DNA of 36,263 nt from JAJPJG01 sp034667645 (GCA_034667645.1 JAXDQV010000157.1:1-36263); one strand, 5' to 3'. Numbered from the stretch's first letter, positions 1 through 9,557 are shown. Numbers and translations are program-made. Notes: generated by a model from the sequence alone, not told the origin.

Positions 1-523
1 CCAGGAGCACCGGCGCGACCACACCGATGAGCAGCGCGCTGCCGACGATCACGACCATGAACATGTTTTTGAACGGCAGCCGCCACCACGGATATTCCAG
101 CGTCCCCCAGGCGCGATTCACACCGCGGACGAGCGCGTGGAAAAGACCGAGCGCACTCCAGACGATGGCGAGCAGCGCGATCACGCCCGCGCTTTTCCAT
201 GAGCTCACCACGCCGCTGATGGTCTGGATGACGACACTTTGCTTCGGCTCATCGGCCATCGTGGGAATGTAGCGGACGACGAAGGAGATGACGGCGTTTG
301 AAACCTCCTGCTGATCGACGAAAAGCGAGCCGATGGAGACCATCAGGAGGATCAGCGGAAAGAGCGCAAAAAAGGCGTAGTAAGCGAAGGAAGCCGCGCG
401 CTGCTCGCCGTCCGTCTCGATGTATTTTGCGAGCGTCCGCCAGCTGACCACGGTCACGCGTTTGAGTGCGGAAGCACAGGGAGCGCAGCGCGTGCGAAGC
501 CAGCCGGACATGGGCGGGATCAT
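1..523 (-). CDS. YihY/BrkB family inner-membrane protein, truncated by window edge
   Basis: The reverse strand reads open from ATG at 523 to the window edge, giving about 174 residues without a stop. Around residue 45 it carries the block EQRAASFAYYAFFALFPLIL, the hallmark N-terminal motif of the YihY/BrkB (formerly RNase BN) family of polytopic inner-membrane proteins. Hydrophobic segments follow near residues 50-70, 105-125 and 155-174. An in-frame TAG lies 66 bases upstream. ATG at 511 is an alternative start, and neither start has a visible Shine-Dalgarno site. The C-terminal part is outside the window. Family members are of uncertain function (transport or envelope roles have been proposed). 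The gene diverges from tamB with only 87 bases between, so the two promoters must share that gap. Confidence 0.85.
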   Translation of the reverse strand, partial: MIPPMSGWLRTRCAPCASALKRVTVVSWRTLAKYIETDGEQRAASFAYYAFFALFPLILLMVSIGSLFVDQQEVSNAVISFVVRYIPTMADEPKQSVVIQTISGVVSSWKSAGVIALLAIVWSALGLFHALVRGVNRAWGTLEYPWWRLPFKNMFMVVIVGSALLIGVVAPVLL

Positions 524-610
524 AGGAGGACGCGCTTTTTTCCGCCAGCACCGCGATGTCCGGACGGAGAAAAGTTGCAGTTGAACAATGCCAATCTAGC
601 TTGAGCGCTC

Positions 611-3600
611 GTGACCGAGGACGCTCCAGAGGCACCGCAGAAAAAACGTGGACGAAAGTGGCTGCGGCGCATCGGCTGGACGCTGCTCGCGCTCTTTTTG
701 CTCTTCGTCGTTTTCCATCGGCCGATCCTCATCGCCCTCATCCACACCATCGCGATCAAGATCGCGGCGAAGCAGCACATCGTGCTTTCACTCGAAGTCA
801 GCGGGACGGTGTTCGCCGATTTGAGTCTGAAAAACATCCACGCCGTGCCCTCGGGAAACGGCCCGAGTCCAGTGTCGCGCATCACCATTGATGAAGTCAG
901 CGTTTCCTACTCGATCGTGTCGCTGATCCGCCGCGGACCCTCGGAGTTTCTAAAACGTTACTCGCTGCGCAATGCGGACATCGAGGTGAAGCCCGTCGAG
1001 GGAACGAAGCAGCAAAAGCACGATCTCGCCTCGACGCTGCACGACATGATCCAGAATCCGGCGCTCTTCAGCGACAGCGTGGACGTGGATAATTTGAATC
1101 TCGTGGCGCACACGCCCGACGGAGATTTCGCGCTGACCGGAGTGAAAATTTTTCTCGATCCGGTCCGGACGGGGGAAGTGCGCATTGCGAAGCTGCAAAT
1201 CCCGAAGATCCGGACGTGGGAAAATCTCGCCGCGACCGCGACCTATGCGCACCGGGACCTCGTCTTGAGCGGGCTCACGCTCGATCCCGAGATCGTGATC
1301 AACCGCGTCGAGCTCGACGCCTCGCAGCGCGCGCAAGGGATTAATCGTCTCGCACTCAGTGGCTCCCTTTTCGGCGGCGACGCGGATTTCTCGATGTGGA
1401 TGCACGAGCTGGCAAAAAAGAAAAACGCGCCGAACAGCGCCGACGTGAAAATCGATTCGCGCCTTCAGAATCTCTCTCTGGAAAAGTTGAGTGCGTATTT
1501 CAACGCCTCAACGCCGGCGATCGGCACGGTCAGCGATGCGACGATCACGCTCACCGGAAATCCGAATGTTCCCGCGACCTGGACCGGGTCCTTGATCTCA
1601 AAGGTCGGCGCCGTGCACGCCGGCAGCGCAACGCTCGAGCGAGCATCGGCGCGGATCGACGCGAAAGGCGGGACAGCGGTGTTTAACGCCGAGTTAAACA
1701 GCGGTCGCAACGGAGCGAGCGTGCAGGCGCAGTGCGCCCTGCCCCGTAGTGTCGATGCATTCACCGCGATGGGCGTCGAGGGAACGATGTCCGTGAAGGT
1801 CGAGGACCTGAATCAGTTCGCCGCCGAAATCACGCAGGGGACGCTGAGCGGCAACGGCACCTTTTCGATGGGACATAAAGTTTTCACCGCGAAACTCTCC
1901 GGTGCCGCGACCCAGGTGGACTCGCCGCAGTTCGGCCTCGCGAATGGAACGCTCGCCCTCGAGCTCTCCAAAAATCTCGCCGTCAGAACCAATCCCCCGA
2001 CGCCGTTCGACGGCCTGCGCAGCCACCTCACAGCAAATTTCACGGACATCCGCGCGGCTGATTACGCTCTCGACTCCGGCGCACTGGAGCTTTCGGTGGA
2101 GGAGGCTCAAGTGCATTTGGCGCAGCTCGTCTTCGCGCGCGGCGAAAACTCCGTCACCGCCAGCGGCGCCTGCATTCTGCCGCGCGACATGAAGTCCTTC
2201 GCGACGATGCCCGGCTCAGCGAAATTCGCCCTGCGCGTGCCGAACGCCGCAACGTTCCGTGCCGAACCTGACCTGCGGTCGCCGAACGCGCAGGCGGAGA
2301 TGAGTGGAACGATTTCAAACGGACCGGATGGCTACGATGGGAAAATCGAGGGAGCGATTTCAAACATTACGTATCGCGAGTTTGCCGCGCGCAATCTCAC
2401 TCTCAGCGTCACGATTGCGCACAGTGTCGCGAGCATCGACACGCTGGAATTCTCGCTCAATGAGACGGACGGCATGACGGGATCCGGCCACGCGGAGTTG
2501 CGCCCTCCGTATATTTATGATGGCCGGCTGCAGGCGAGCGTCCGCGATTTATCGAGGTTTAACTCGCTGATGCAGAACGCGGCGGGCGGAATTGGCGGGT
2601 CAATTTCACTTGATTGGACCGGCAGCGGACGCGCATCGGAGCTGCAGCATTCCGGCGACGTTCGCCTCCGCGTCAGCAACGCAAAAGCGCCCGGCGTGAC
2701 CGCAATCAACGTTGGAGTTGAAGGAAGTTACTCCCCCGAGTTAATCGATCTTCCGACGTTTTGGATCACGTCGAGCAAGGGCGGTCTCTCGGCGATGATT
2801 GGCCTCAAAGAAAACGTGCTGACGATCGGCAATATCGTCGCGAAGCAAGGAAACAAGCCGGTCTTGGGCGGATCGATTTCACTTCCTCTCGATCTCCGAA
2901 CACCGAAAGACCCGGAGACGATCATCCCTCTCAACGGTCCGGTCGCGATCAATCTCACGTCGACCGAGCTCGCGCTCGAAGGCTTTTTTCCGAAAGACAC
3001 CGCGCCGATCAAAGGGGTGGCGAAAGCGACGCTGGCGGCCAGTGGATCGGTCGAGCAACTCGATGCGCGACTGGAATTGGCGGTCCGGAATTTACAGGCC
3101 AAAGCCGCCCCCAAACTGGCTCCGACGACCGTCGATCTCGACATGCGGCTCGTGCAGGACGAGCTCTCGCTCAAAGGCCGGATCGTGCAGCCGGCGATCC
3201 AGGCGATCGAAATCGCCGGCACGCTCCCGATGCCGCTCAAGCAGATTGTTAAACAAAAGAAAGTGGACGAAAACTCGCCGGTGCAGCTTTCAGTCCGGCT
3301 GCCGAAATCGTCGGTCGCCTTTGTGAGCCAGATCACGCCGGCGGTGCGCTATGTCGAAGGAACCGCGAGCATCAACGCGGACGTGGCCGGGACCATCGCC
3401 CAGCCGGAATTCAGCGGATCGGCGCTGCTCGATCTTCCCGCCGTCCGGCTCGCCAATCAGGACATGCCCGCGATCAGCGGATTTCGCGGCGATGTGCGTT
3501 TTGAGAAAAACCAGCTCACGGTGAACAAGCTCGGAGGTGACATTTCCGGCGGCTCCGTCAACGTGACCGGGGCGGTAAACTTTCCGAAACTCACCGAGCC

Positions 3601-4504
3601 GGAAATCAACCTGCGGCTGGTTTCCGACGGCGCGCTGCTGGTGCGCAACGAGTCACTTACCGTCCGCGCCGACTCGGACGTGCGGGTGACCGGCCCTTTG
3701 AAAGCAGCGACGGTTGTCGGCACGATCGGAATCACGCGTTCGAAGTTTTTCCGCGAAATTGAAATTCTGCCGATCGAGCTGCCCGGCCGGCCCGCGCCGA
3801 AGCCGCCGGAGACGACGCCTGGTTTTTCGATCGATAAACCGCCGCTGCGCGATTGGAAATTCGACGTTGCGATCAAGACGAAAGACCCATTTGCCGTGCG
3901 CGGAAATCTCGCGAACGGAGCCGTGGCGATCGATCTGGCGCTCGTCGGCACGGGCCGCGCGCCGACGTTGGACGGCTCGGTGCGGATCGAGAATTTCGTC
4001 GCGTCGCTGCCGTTTTCAAAACTCGAGGTGCGCTATGGCTACGTGTATTTTTCACCCGATGAGCCGTTCATTCCGCGGCTCGATATTCAGGGCACTTCGT
4101 CGATGCGCGACTACAACATCAACGCCTATATTTTCGGGACGGCCAACGAACCGCAGACCGTGTTTTCCTCGGAGCCTCCGCTGCCGCAGGAAGACATCAT
4201 CGCGCTCCTCGCCACCGGCTCGACGGCCTCGGAGCTGACCGGCAGCGGCGATGCGCTCGCAGGACGCGGCGCGGCGCTTTTGTTTCAGAGGCTTTACCGG
4301 AAAGTGTTCAAGGCGAAGGAGCCTTCGGAAAACGAGTCGTTCCTCAGCCGGTTCAACGTGGATGTTGGCGGCGTAGACCCGCGCACCGGCCAGCAGGAAG
4401 TCAGCACCCGTTTCAAACTCGGCGAGAATTTTTATCTCATTGGCGATCTCGACGTTGGCGGAAATATCCGCGGGCAGGTGAAGTATTTGCTGCGGTTTCG
4501 ATGA
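611..4504 (+). CDS. tamB: TamB-like translocation and assembly module protein
   Basis: This 1297-residue protein is an AsmA/TamB-type bridge between inner and outer membranes. It starts at GTG 611; an in-frame TGA at 602-604 rules out a longer protein. A basic N-terminus is followed by a single membrane anchor (about residues 19-45). A very long beta-rich repetitive region then gives way to the DUF490 C-terminal domain (about residues 950-1297). That domain includes the block LEVRYGYVYFSPDEPFIPRL and the LPQEDIIALLATGST region typical of TamB C-termini. The stop overlaps the start of the Omp85 gene (ATGA at 4501-4504), so the two are translationally coupled. In the family, TamB works with the outer-membrane barrel TamA in inserting outer-membrane proteins or moving phospholipid across the periplasm. 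Assignment to TamB rather than another AsmA-like protein rests on the DUF490 end and the partner gene. Confidence 0.9.
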   Translation: MTEDAPEAPQKKRGRKWLRRIGWTLLALFLLFVVFHRPILIALIHTIAIKIAAKQHIVLSLEVSGTVFADLSLKNIHAVPSGNGPSPVSRITIDEVSVSYSIVSLIRRGPSEFLKRYSLRNADIEVKPVEGTKQQKHDLASTLHDMIQNPALFSDSVDVDNLNLVAHTPDGDFALTGVKIFLDPVRTGEVRIAKLQIPKIRTWENLAATATYAHRDLVLSGLTLDPEIVINRVELDASQRAQGINRLALSGSLFGGDADFSMWMHELAKKKNAPNSADVKIDSRLQNLSLEKLSAYFNASTPAIGTVSDATITLTGNPNVPATWTGSLISKVGAVHAGSATLERASARIDAKGGTAVFNAELNSGRNGASVQAQCALPRSVDAFTAMGVEGTMSVKVEDLNQFAAEITQGTLSGNGTFSMGHKVFTAKLSGAATQVDSPQFGLANGTLALELSKNLAVRTNPPTPFDGLRSHLTANFTDIRAADYALDSGALELSVEEAQVHLAQLVFARGENSVTASGACILPRDMKSFATMPGSAKFALRVPNAATFRAEPDLRSPNAQAEMSGTISNGPDGYDGKIEGAISNITYREFAARNLTLSVTIAHSVASIDTLEFSLNETDGMTGSGHAELRPPYIYDGRLQASVRDLSRFNSLMQNAAGGIGGSISLDWTGSGRASELQHSGDVRLRVSNAKAPGVTAINVGVEGSYSPELIDLPTFWITSSKGGLSAMIGLKENVLTIGNIVAKQGNKPVLGGSISLPLDLRTPKDPETIIPLNGPVAINLTSTELALEGFFPKDTAPIKGVAKATLAASGSVEQLDARLELAVRNLQAKAAPKLAPTTVDLDMRLVQDELSLKGRIVQPAIQAIEIAGTLPMPLKQIVKQKKVDENSPVQLSVRLPKSSVAFVSQITPAVRYVEGTASINADVAGTIAQPEFSGSALLDLPAVRLANQDMPAISGFRGDVRFEKNQLTVNKLGGDISGGSVNVTGAVNFPKLTEPEINLRLVSDGALLVRNESLTVRADSDVRVTGPLKAATVVGTIGITRSKFFREIEILPIELPGRPAPKPPETTPGFSIDKPPLRDWKFDVAIKTKDPFAVRGNLANGAVAIDLALVGTGRAPTLDGSVRIENFVASLPFSKLEVRYGYVYFSPDEPFIPRLDIQGTSSMRDYNINAYIFGTANEPQTVFSSEPPLPQEDIIALLATGSTASELTGSGDALAGRGAALLFQRLYRKVFKAKEPSENESFLSRFNVDVGGVDPRTGQQEVSTRFKLGENFYLIGDLDVGGNIRGQVKYLLRFR

Positions 4505-6606
4505 GGTTCCGGAGCTTCTTCCTTTGTTTGACGGCCGGGGTGATTGCCGCGCGCGCGCAGCAGCCGCAAAACAACCCGCCGAAGCTGGAGCGCAATCCCG
4601 CCGCCTCCCTCCCGACCCCGGCCGCGGCGCCGAAACAGGGTAAAACGAACGTGCGATTTGTCGGGATCACCCACTTCAAGGAGAATGCGTTGCGCGCGGC
4701 CATCGCGGAGCAAATTTCGGCGATTGATGCAGAGACTCTTTCGCCCGCACTGGCCGACGACGCCGCGTTTTTTCTCGGGATCTTTTATCGTAAAAACGGC
4801 TACTCGCAGGTGGAGGTGAAATGGCAGATCGAGGGTCCGCGCAATCTGCTGCTGACTGTCTCGGAGGGGCCGCTGACCTCCCTCGGCGACATCTCGTTCC
4901 GGGGAGTCGCGGGCGAACCCGAGGCGACTTTGCGTGATTATGTCGTCGGCACGACGCGCGAGCGTTTTCCGCGCACGAAAACTGGAATGCCGTTTGTCCA
5001 ATCCGATGTGGGCACCGGCGTGGAGCGGATCCGCGGGCTCTATCGTTCGGAAGGATTTCTCGATTCGGTGGTCGAGGATCCAGTCGTCACGTTGACCCCG
5101 GACAAGAAGCGCGCCGATGTGCTGGTCAAGGTGACCGAAGGAACGCGCTATTATTTCGGCAAGCTCGAGATGACGGGCGACATCGTCTTTTTCAGCGGCG
5201 GCAATCCGGATTTTCCCAACGCAGAATTGCTCAAGGAACTGGAGCCTTTTACCAAGAAACCCTACACGCCGCAGCAGGTCGTGAACATGCAGCGCGCGGT
5301 GGTTTATTTTTACAAAAAGCGCGGCTACTACAACGCGAAGGTCGAGGTGGAAAGCGATCCGGCGACTTCAAAAAACGGTGCGGTGCCGGTGAAGTTTCTC
5401 GTTGATTCCGGCAACATCTACCGGTTCGACGGCGTGAGTCAGGAGGGGCTCGACCGACTGAGCGCGAAGTTTCTGCCGCGGCGTTTCGCGAAGTTGAACA
5501 ACCGTTTCTACGACCCGCAACTGCTCGACGAACGGTTCCGCGAAATGATGCGCACGGGGTTGTTTAAACAACTGCGGATCGAGCCGCGCCCGCAGCCGGA
5601 CAACACCATCGAGCTGCACATGAAAGTCGAGGAGGCGAAGGCTAAGGAGCTCGGTTTTTCCGCGGGCTACGGAACGTTTGAGGGACCGATTCTCGGTTTC
5701 AGCGCGGGCGACCGCGATCTGTTCGGGACGGGGCGGCCGCTGACATCCAGCGTGCAGGTTTCACAGCGCTTTTTGCGCGGTGAAATTCTTTATCAGGATC
5801 CGTGGTTTTTTGAGAGCGACTATGCGCTGCGCGTGCGCCTTTACGGATTGTCGGCGTCCTTCGACGGCTACTCAAAGCTCGAGACCGGCCTCCGCGCCGA
5901 GCTGGCCCGGAAGCTGACCAAAAAACTGGAGGCGTCGGTCTTCGTGCTCGGGCGGGATCTAAAAATCACCGACGACGGAATCGACCCGCTCGAGCTCGGC
6001 GCCACGAGTTACGTCGTCAACAGCCTCGGCGCTTCGCTCACGCTCGATACGCGCGACAGCCCGATCAATCCCGGCCGCGGATTCGTCGCGAATGCGACCA
6101 GCGACTTCGCATCGAGCGCGCTCGGAAGCGGGGTCGAGTTCGTGCGCGGCACCGCGCGGTTCTCGTATTATCTGCCGATCAAAAAGACGCTGTTTGCCTT
6201 TGGCGCACGCGGCGGAATCATTGAGCCGCTGAGCGGCGACCGGCTCGGCATTCCGATCGATGAGCGATTTTTCAATGGCGGCAGCCGGAGCGTTCGAAGC
6301 TTTGCCGAGCGCGAACTTGGACCGGAGGATCGCCACGGTTATCCGATCGGCGGCGACGTTTTCACGGTGCTGAACGCCGAATATGAATTCCCGATCTGGG
6401 GCGACCTGCTCGGGGCCGTTTTCATTGATGCCGGCAGCGTGGGGCAGGAGCCGGGAGCGCTGGGAGACATGCGCTACGGCGTCGGCGGCGGGCTGCGTTA
6501 TCGCTCGCCCGTGGGACCGCTGCGGATTGATTACGGCATCAACCCGTCGCCCCGCGGAACCGAAAAATCGGGCGCACTCCACATCTCGTTCGGCACCGCG
6601 TTTTAG
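4501..6606 (+). CDS. tamA: Omp85-family outer-membrane protein (TamA/BamA type)
   Basis: A signal peptide (about residues 1-19, ending ARAQ) is followed by several POTRA-like repeats (about residues 40-390), for example the stretch FYKKRGYYNAKVEVE. A C-terminal 16-strand-type barrel domain (about residues 400-701) ends in Phe, as outer-membrane barrels usually do. The length of 701 residues fits either TamA or a short BamA. Direct overlap with tamB favours a TamA role: barrel partner of TamB in protein insertion or lipid transport at the outer membrane. The conserved barrel motif VRGF/Y of loop 6 reads VRSF here (in RSVRSFAERELGP), a modest departure from the family consensus. The gene runs tail to tail into sufE, overlapping by four bases, with no terminator visible between them. 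A second BamA elsewhere in the genome is expected but cannot be seen. Confidence 0.88.
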   Translation: MRFRSFFLCLTAGVIAARAQQPQNNPPKLERNPAASLPTPAAAPKQGKTNVRFVGITHFKENALRAAIAEQISAIDAETLSPALADDAAFFLGIFYRKNGYSQVEVKWQIEGPRNLLLTVSEGPLTSLGDISFRGVAGEPEATLRDYVVGTTRERFPRTKTGMPFVQSDVGTGVERIRGLYRSEGFLDSVVEDPVVTLTPDKKRADVLVKVTEGTRYYFGKLEMTGDIVFFSGGNPDFPNAELLKELEPFTKKPYTPQQVVNMQRAVVYFYKKRGYYNAKVEVESDPATSKNGAVPVKFLVDSGNIYRFDGVSQEGLDRLSAKFLPRRFAKLNNRFYDPQLLDERFREMMRTGLFKQLRIEPRPQPDNTIELHMKVEEAKAKELGFSAGYGTFEGPILGFSAGDRDLFGTGRPLTSSVQVSQRFLRGEILYQDPWFFESDYALRVRLYGLSASFDGYSKLETGLRAELARKLTKKLEASVFVLGRDLKITDDGIDPLELGATSYVVNSLGASLTLDTRDSPINPGRGFVANATSDFASSALGSGVEFVRGTARFSYYLPIKKTLFAFGARGGIIEPLSGDRLGIPIDERFFNGGSRSVRSFAERELGPEDRHGYPIGGDVFTVLNAEYEFPIWGDLLGAVFIDAGSVGQEPGALGDMRYGVGGGLRYRSPVGPLRIDYGINPSPRGTEKSGALHISFGTAF

Positions 6607-7103
6607 CCTTCGGCGGCCGCCATGCGCTGCCGGTTCAGATAGGCGCGGCACACGCTTTTGATGCGGGTCAGGATGTAATAAACCGTCTGCGAGCGGATGC
6701 GCACGAGCTGCGCGCCGACGATTTTCGGCACGAAATCCGCAGGCACCTCGAGAATTTCCGTGAGTGTGCTGCCATCGAGTCCCTTGCACAAAATCGCCGT
6801 CATCGCCCTCGTAAGCGTCTGCACCTGCGGGCCCAGCGTCACGCGAAAATGCGCGTGTTGTCCGGGCTCCACTTTCATGAAAACGCCAACGGTATCGGTG
6901 CATTCCTCATCCTTGCGCACATCCTCCACGTCGAATGTTTCGCCTTCTTTCGGCGTGCAGCGCTTCGCCTGGTCGGCGTAGGCAATCAGGTTCTCGCGCT
7001 TCTCCTCGTCCACGAGGTTTTCGAAAAGTCCCACAATCGCGCCGAGCTTGGCGGGATAAGGCGCGGCAGGCAGTTCATCGGGATCGGGACAGGCTTTTTG
7101 CAT
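6603..7103 (-). CDS. sufE: SufE family cysteine-desulfurase partner
   Basis: The 166-residue product matches SufE-like Fe-S assembly proteins across its whole length, from PYPAKLGAIVGLFENLVDEE near the N-terminus to a C-terminal helix rich in basic residues. SufE takes persulfide sulfur from a cysteine desulfurase and passes it to a scaffold. The acceptor Cys is probably Cys68 (DEECTDTVG), which stands where the conserved GCQSxVW cysteine of E. coli SufE lies. The later block LTRAMTAILCKGLDGSTLTE corresponds to the helical core of the fold. It lies 114 bases downstream of a rhodanese gene on the same strand, so both may be cotranscribed for sulfur trafficking. No sufS, sufB or iscU is in the window. 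The first residues are extended compared with E. coli SufE. Confidence 0.88.
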   Translation of the reverse strand: MQKACPDPDELPAAPYPAKLGAIVGLFENLVDEEKRENLIAYADQAKRCTPKEGETFDVEDVRKDEECTDTVGVFMKVEPGQHAHFRVTLGPQVQTLTRAMTAILCKGLDGSTLTEILEVPADFVPKIVGAQLVRIRSQTVYYILTRIKSVCRAYLNRQRMAAAEG

Positions 7104-7217
7104 GAGGAAGTAAACCGCACATTCAGAAACCGCGCGAATTTTATGCGGCTCAAAAGCGCAGGGTTAAGTGGAAGTTTTCGCGGCGATCCCCGGTTTCGTC
7201 CGGGAAGAAGGAGCAAC

Positions 7218-8078
7218 CTACGAGGACTTCTCGATCGGCCGTCGAACGCTGTTGCCCCACTCGGTCCACGAGCCGTCGTAGTTGCGCACGCTTTCGTAGC
7301 CGAGCAGGTAGTGCAGCACGAACCAGGTGTGGCTCGAACGCTCGCCGATGCGGCAATAGGCGATGATGTCGTCTTCTTTTTTCAGCCCGCAGTTCTCGGT
7401 GTAAATCTTGCGCAGCTCTTCGGCGGACTTGAAGGTCGCGTCCTCACCCACCGCGGTTTTCCACGGAACGCTGCGGGCGCCGGGAATGTGGCCGCCGCGC
7501 AAGACGCCTTCCTGCGGATACTCCGGCATGTGCGTGATCTCGCCCTTGAATTCGCCGGGCGAGCGCACGTCGATCAACGGCCTGCCGGATTTGCTTTGCG
7601 CAAGCGCTTCGTCGGCAAAGGCGCGGATTTCGTCGTCCAGCCGTTTGGCGGGCACGGGATAATTTGAAGCCGCAAACTTCGGCTTCTCGCGCGTGAGCTC
7701 GCGCCCTTCGGAAACCCATTTGTCGCGGCCGCCGTCCATCACTTTGACCTTCGTGTGGCCGAAAAGCCGGAAAACCCACAGCGCATAGCAGGCCCACCAG
7801 TTTGCTTTATCGCCATAAAAAACGCAGGTGGTCTCCGGAGTGATGCCGTGGGAGCTGCAGAGCTCGGCGAACTTTTCGCACGAGACGTAATCGCGCACGA
7901 CTGGGTCGTTGAGGTCCGCGTGCCAGTCGATGTGCACGGCTCCGGGAATGTGGCCGGTGCTGTAAAGGAGAACGTCTTCGTTGCTCTCGACGATGCGGAT
8001 GCCGGCATCGTCCTTGTGCTGCGCGACCCACGCGGTGGTCACCAGCACTTCAGGGTGAGCGTAATTTTTGTCTTCCAT
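7218..8078 (-). CDS. Two-domain rhodanese (thiosulfate sulfurtransferase)
   Basis: Two tandem rhodanese domains are visible. The first (about residues 10-130) lacks a catalytic Cys. The second (about residues 160-280) has Cys242 in the active loop CRIGERSSHTW, the loop type of thiosulfate:cyanide sulfurtransferases. Family members move sulfane sulfur from thiosulfate or persulfide donors to acceptors. The start is placed at ATG 8078 (MEDKNYAHPE), where homology begins; the frame stays open 120 bases upstream but reads as non-rhodanese sequence. At 286 residues it is a standard length. It precedes sufE on the same strand, which suggests that its sulfur feeds into Fe-S or related thio-cofactor assembly. 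It diverges from the phosphodiesterase gene with a 110-base gap. The physiological donor and acceptor cannot be read from sequence. Confidence 0.9.
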   Translation of the reverse strand: MEDKNYAHPEVLVTTAWVAQHKDDAGIRIVESNEDVLLYSTGHIPGAVHIDWHADLNDPVVRDYVSCEKFAELCSSHGITPETTCVFYGDKANWWACYALWVFRLFGHTKVKVMDGGRDKWVSEGRELTREKPKFAASNYPVPAKRLDDEIRAFADEALAQSKSGRPLIDVRSPGEFKGEITHMPEYPQEGVLRGGHIPGARSVPWKTAVGEDATFKSAEELRKIYTENCGLKKEDDIIAYCRIGERSSHTWFVLHYLLGYESVRNYDGSWTEWGNSVRRPIEKSS

Positions 8079-8188
8079 AGAACGGCCATTTATAACGCTG
8101 CCGTCCCGGCGCTCAATGCGAAATGCGAGACGCTTGGTAACTCTTCCTGGCGCGGGTAGTGTCCGTCGCCAAACCGCGACACCCATCC

Positions 8189-9439
8189 ATGAAACCATTC
8201 GTCCTCGCAGCCGTCGTTCTTTCGCTCCTCCGTTTCTCCGTTTTCCCGGCCGAGACGACGCTCGTCTGGATCAGCGTGGATGGGTTCCGCGCCGACTATC
8301 TCGATCGCGCGCCAGCCGATGGGTTTTTCGCCGAGTCGATGAAAACGGGGATGGTGAGCCGGCATTTTCTGCCGGTGTTCCCCTCGATCACTTTTCCGAG
8401 CCATGTCTCGGAAGCCACCGGAGTTCCAGTCTCCGCGCACGGAATCGCGAACAACTCGTTTTACGACGCGGGAACAAAGCTGACCTACAAGTTTCCCTCG
8501 GACGCTTCACTCCTGCTCGCCGAGCCAATCTGGTTGACCGCAAAGCGACAAAACGTGCGCACGGAAGTTCTCGACTGGCCGCTGTCGCAAGCGGAACAGG
8601 GCGCGGTGAAGGCCGACTATTTCAATGCAAAATTCGAGCACCTGACGAATGCCGAGCGGATGGAGCGCGTGCTGGACACTTACAAAAACGATGCCGGCGA
8701 GACGCCGCTTCGCCTCGTCATGGGTTATATGGAGGGAACCGATACGCCGGGGCATCGCGCGGGTCCGGCATCCGCGGAAGTCATCGCCGCGATCGCGGAG
8801 GTTGATGGATTGCTGAAGCGGTTTTGCGAGCGCTTTTTAGCCGCATGGAAGGAGAAACCGGGCGACCACGGCGCGCTTTATCTGATGGTCACGACGGATC
8901 ACGGGATGATGGACATTTCGAACTTCTTCAACTTGAAAAAGCTGCTCGCGCCGATCGTCGGGAAGGCGGCCGTGACGCTCCTCACAGCCGGGCCGCTGGC
9001 GAATATTCACCTCGATTTGATCCCAGCCGGAGAAGATCGCGACGCGCTGCAGGCGAAGATCGTGGCAGCGTTGAAGCCGTATGATTTTCTCCGCGTTTAC
9101 AAGCGCGGCGAGATGCCGGCAAAGTGGTCCTACGAGATTCCGCAGCGCACTGGCGACCTGATCGTGCTGCTGCCGAATGGCTACACGTTTGATGCGGGAG
9201 CTCCGGAAATCGTAACCCCGCACGCGCAGTTCGCCGGCGGCTCGATCGGCATGCATGGCTATCCCGTGGAGGAGAATGCGCAGATGGAAGGCGTCACGGT
9301 CATCCGCCGCTTTCCCGAACCGCTAAAAAAACATGATGCCGACGTGGTGAAATGGGATCAGCTCCATCCGACCGCGGCCAAATTGCTCGAGATCGAACCG
9401 GCCGCGGGCGCCAAGGGGACCGCGCTGGACGTGGAGTAG
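8189..9439 (+). CDS. Secreted type I phosphodiesterase / nucleotide pyrophosphatase family protein
   Basis: This 416-residue protein is of the alkaline-phosphatase superfamily, nucleotide pyrophosphatase/phosphodiesterase (NPP) branch. ATG 8189 is chosen over GTG 8159 because it places a clean signal peptide at the very N-terminus (MKPFVLAAVVLSLLRFSVFP). Metal and catalytic residues are recognisable: Asp31 in VDGFRADYL, the probable nucleophile Thr68 in FPSITFPSH, then GIANNSFYD, the Asp/His pair in EGTDTPGHR, the TDHGM motif, and a late His in IGMHGY. Such enzymes hydrolyse phosphodiester or pyrophosphate bonds of nucleotides or lipids in the periplasm or outside the cell. The substrate is not predictable. 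The gene stands alone between divergent rhodanese and purA and is closed by the terminator at 9507-9533. Confidence 0.88.
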   Translation: MKPFVLAAVVLSLLRFSVFPAETTLVWISVDGFRADYLDRAPADGFFAESMKTGMVSRHFLPVFPSITFPSHVSEATGVPVSAHGIANNSFYDAGTKLTYKFPSDASLLLAEPIWLTAKRQNVRTEVLDWPLSQAEQGAVKADYFNAKFEHLTNAERMERVLDTYKNDAGETPLRLVMGYMEGTDTPGHRAGPASAEVIAAIAEVDGLLKRFCERFLAAWKEKPGDHGALYLMVTTDHGMMDISNFFNLKKLLAPIVGKAAVTLLTAGPLANIHLDLIPAGEDRDALQAKIVAALKPYDFLRVYKRGEMPAKWSYEIPQRTGDLIVLLPNGYTFDAGAPEIVTPHAQFAGGSIGMHGYPVEENAQMEGVTVIRRFPEPLKKHDADVVKWDQLHPTAAKLLEIEPAAGAKGTALDVE

Positions 9440-9506
9440 CGGCGGGCCGAAAAATTCTTGCGCGGGCAAAGCTCAACCCTACAATCCGCCAACGTCCCGA
9501 GGTGCG

Positions 9507-9533
9507 GTGTCCCCGCGCGCGGGACGCTTTTTT
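9507..9533 (+). terminator. Rho-independent terminator after the phosphodiesterase gene
   Basis: A GC-rich inverted repeat pairs GTGTCCC (9507-9513, one G-T wobble) with GGGACGC (9521-9527). The loop is CGCGCGC, and six T residues follow at 9528-9533. It lies 67 bases past the phosphodiesterase stop and only 24 bases before the purA ATG. It therefore separates the two units, unless it acts as an attenuator in a purA leader, for which I see no other evidence. Confidence 0.75.
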
Positions 9534-9557
9534 GTTGAACCGAGTTACTCCCGAAAC

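Noticed and set aside
249..635. 128-residue minus-strand frame near the left edge
   Set aside because: It overlaps the YihY/BrkB reading frame, which has clear family motifs; this frame has none.
7187..7205. Small CCCGG/CCGGG hairpin between the rhodanese gene and sufE
   Set aside because: The stem is short with no T tract in either direction, so it is not convincing as a terminator.
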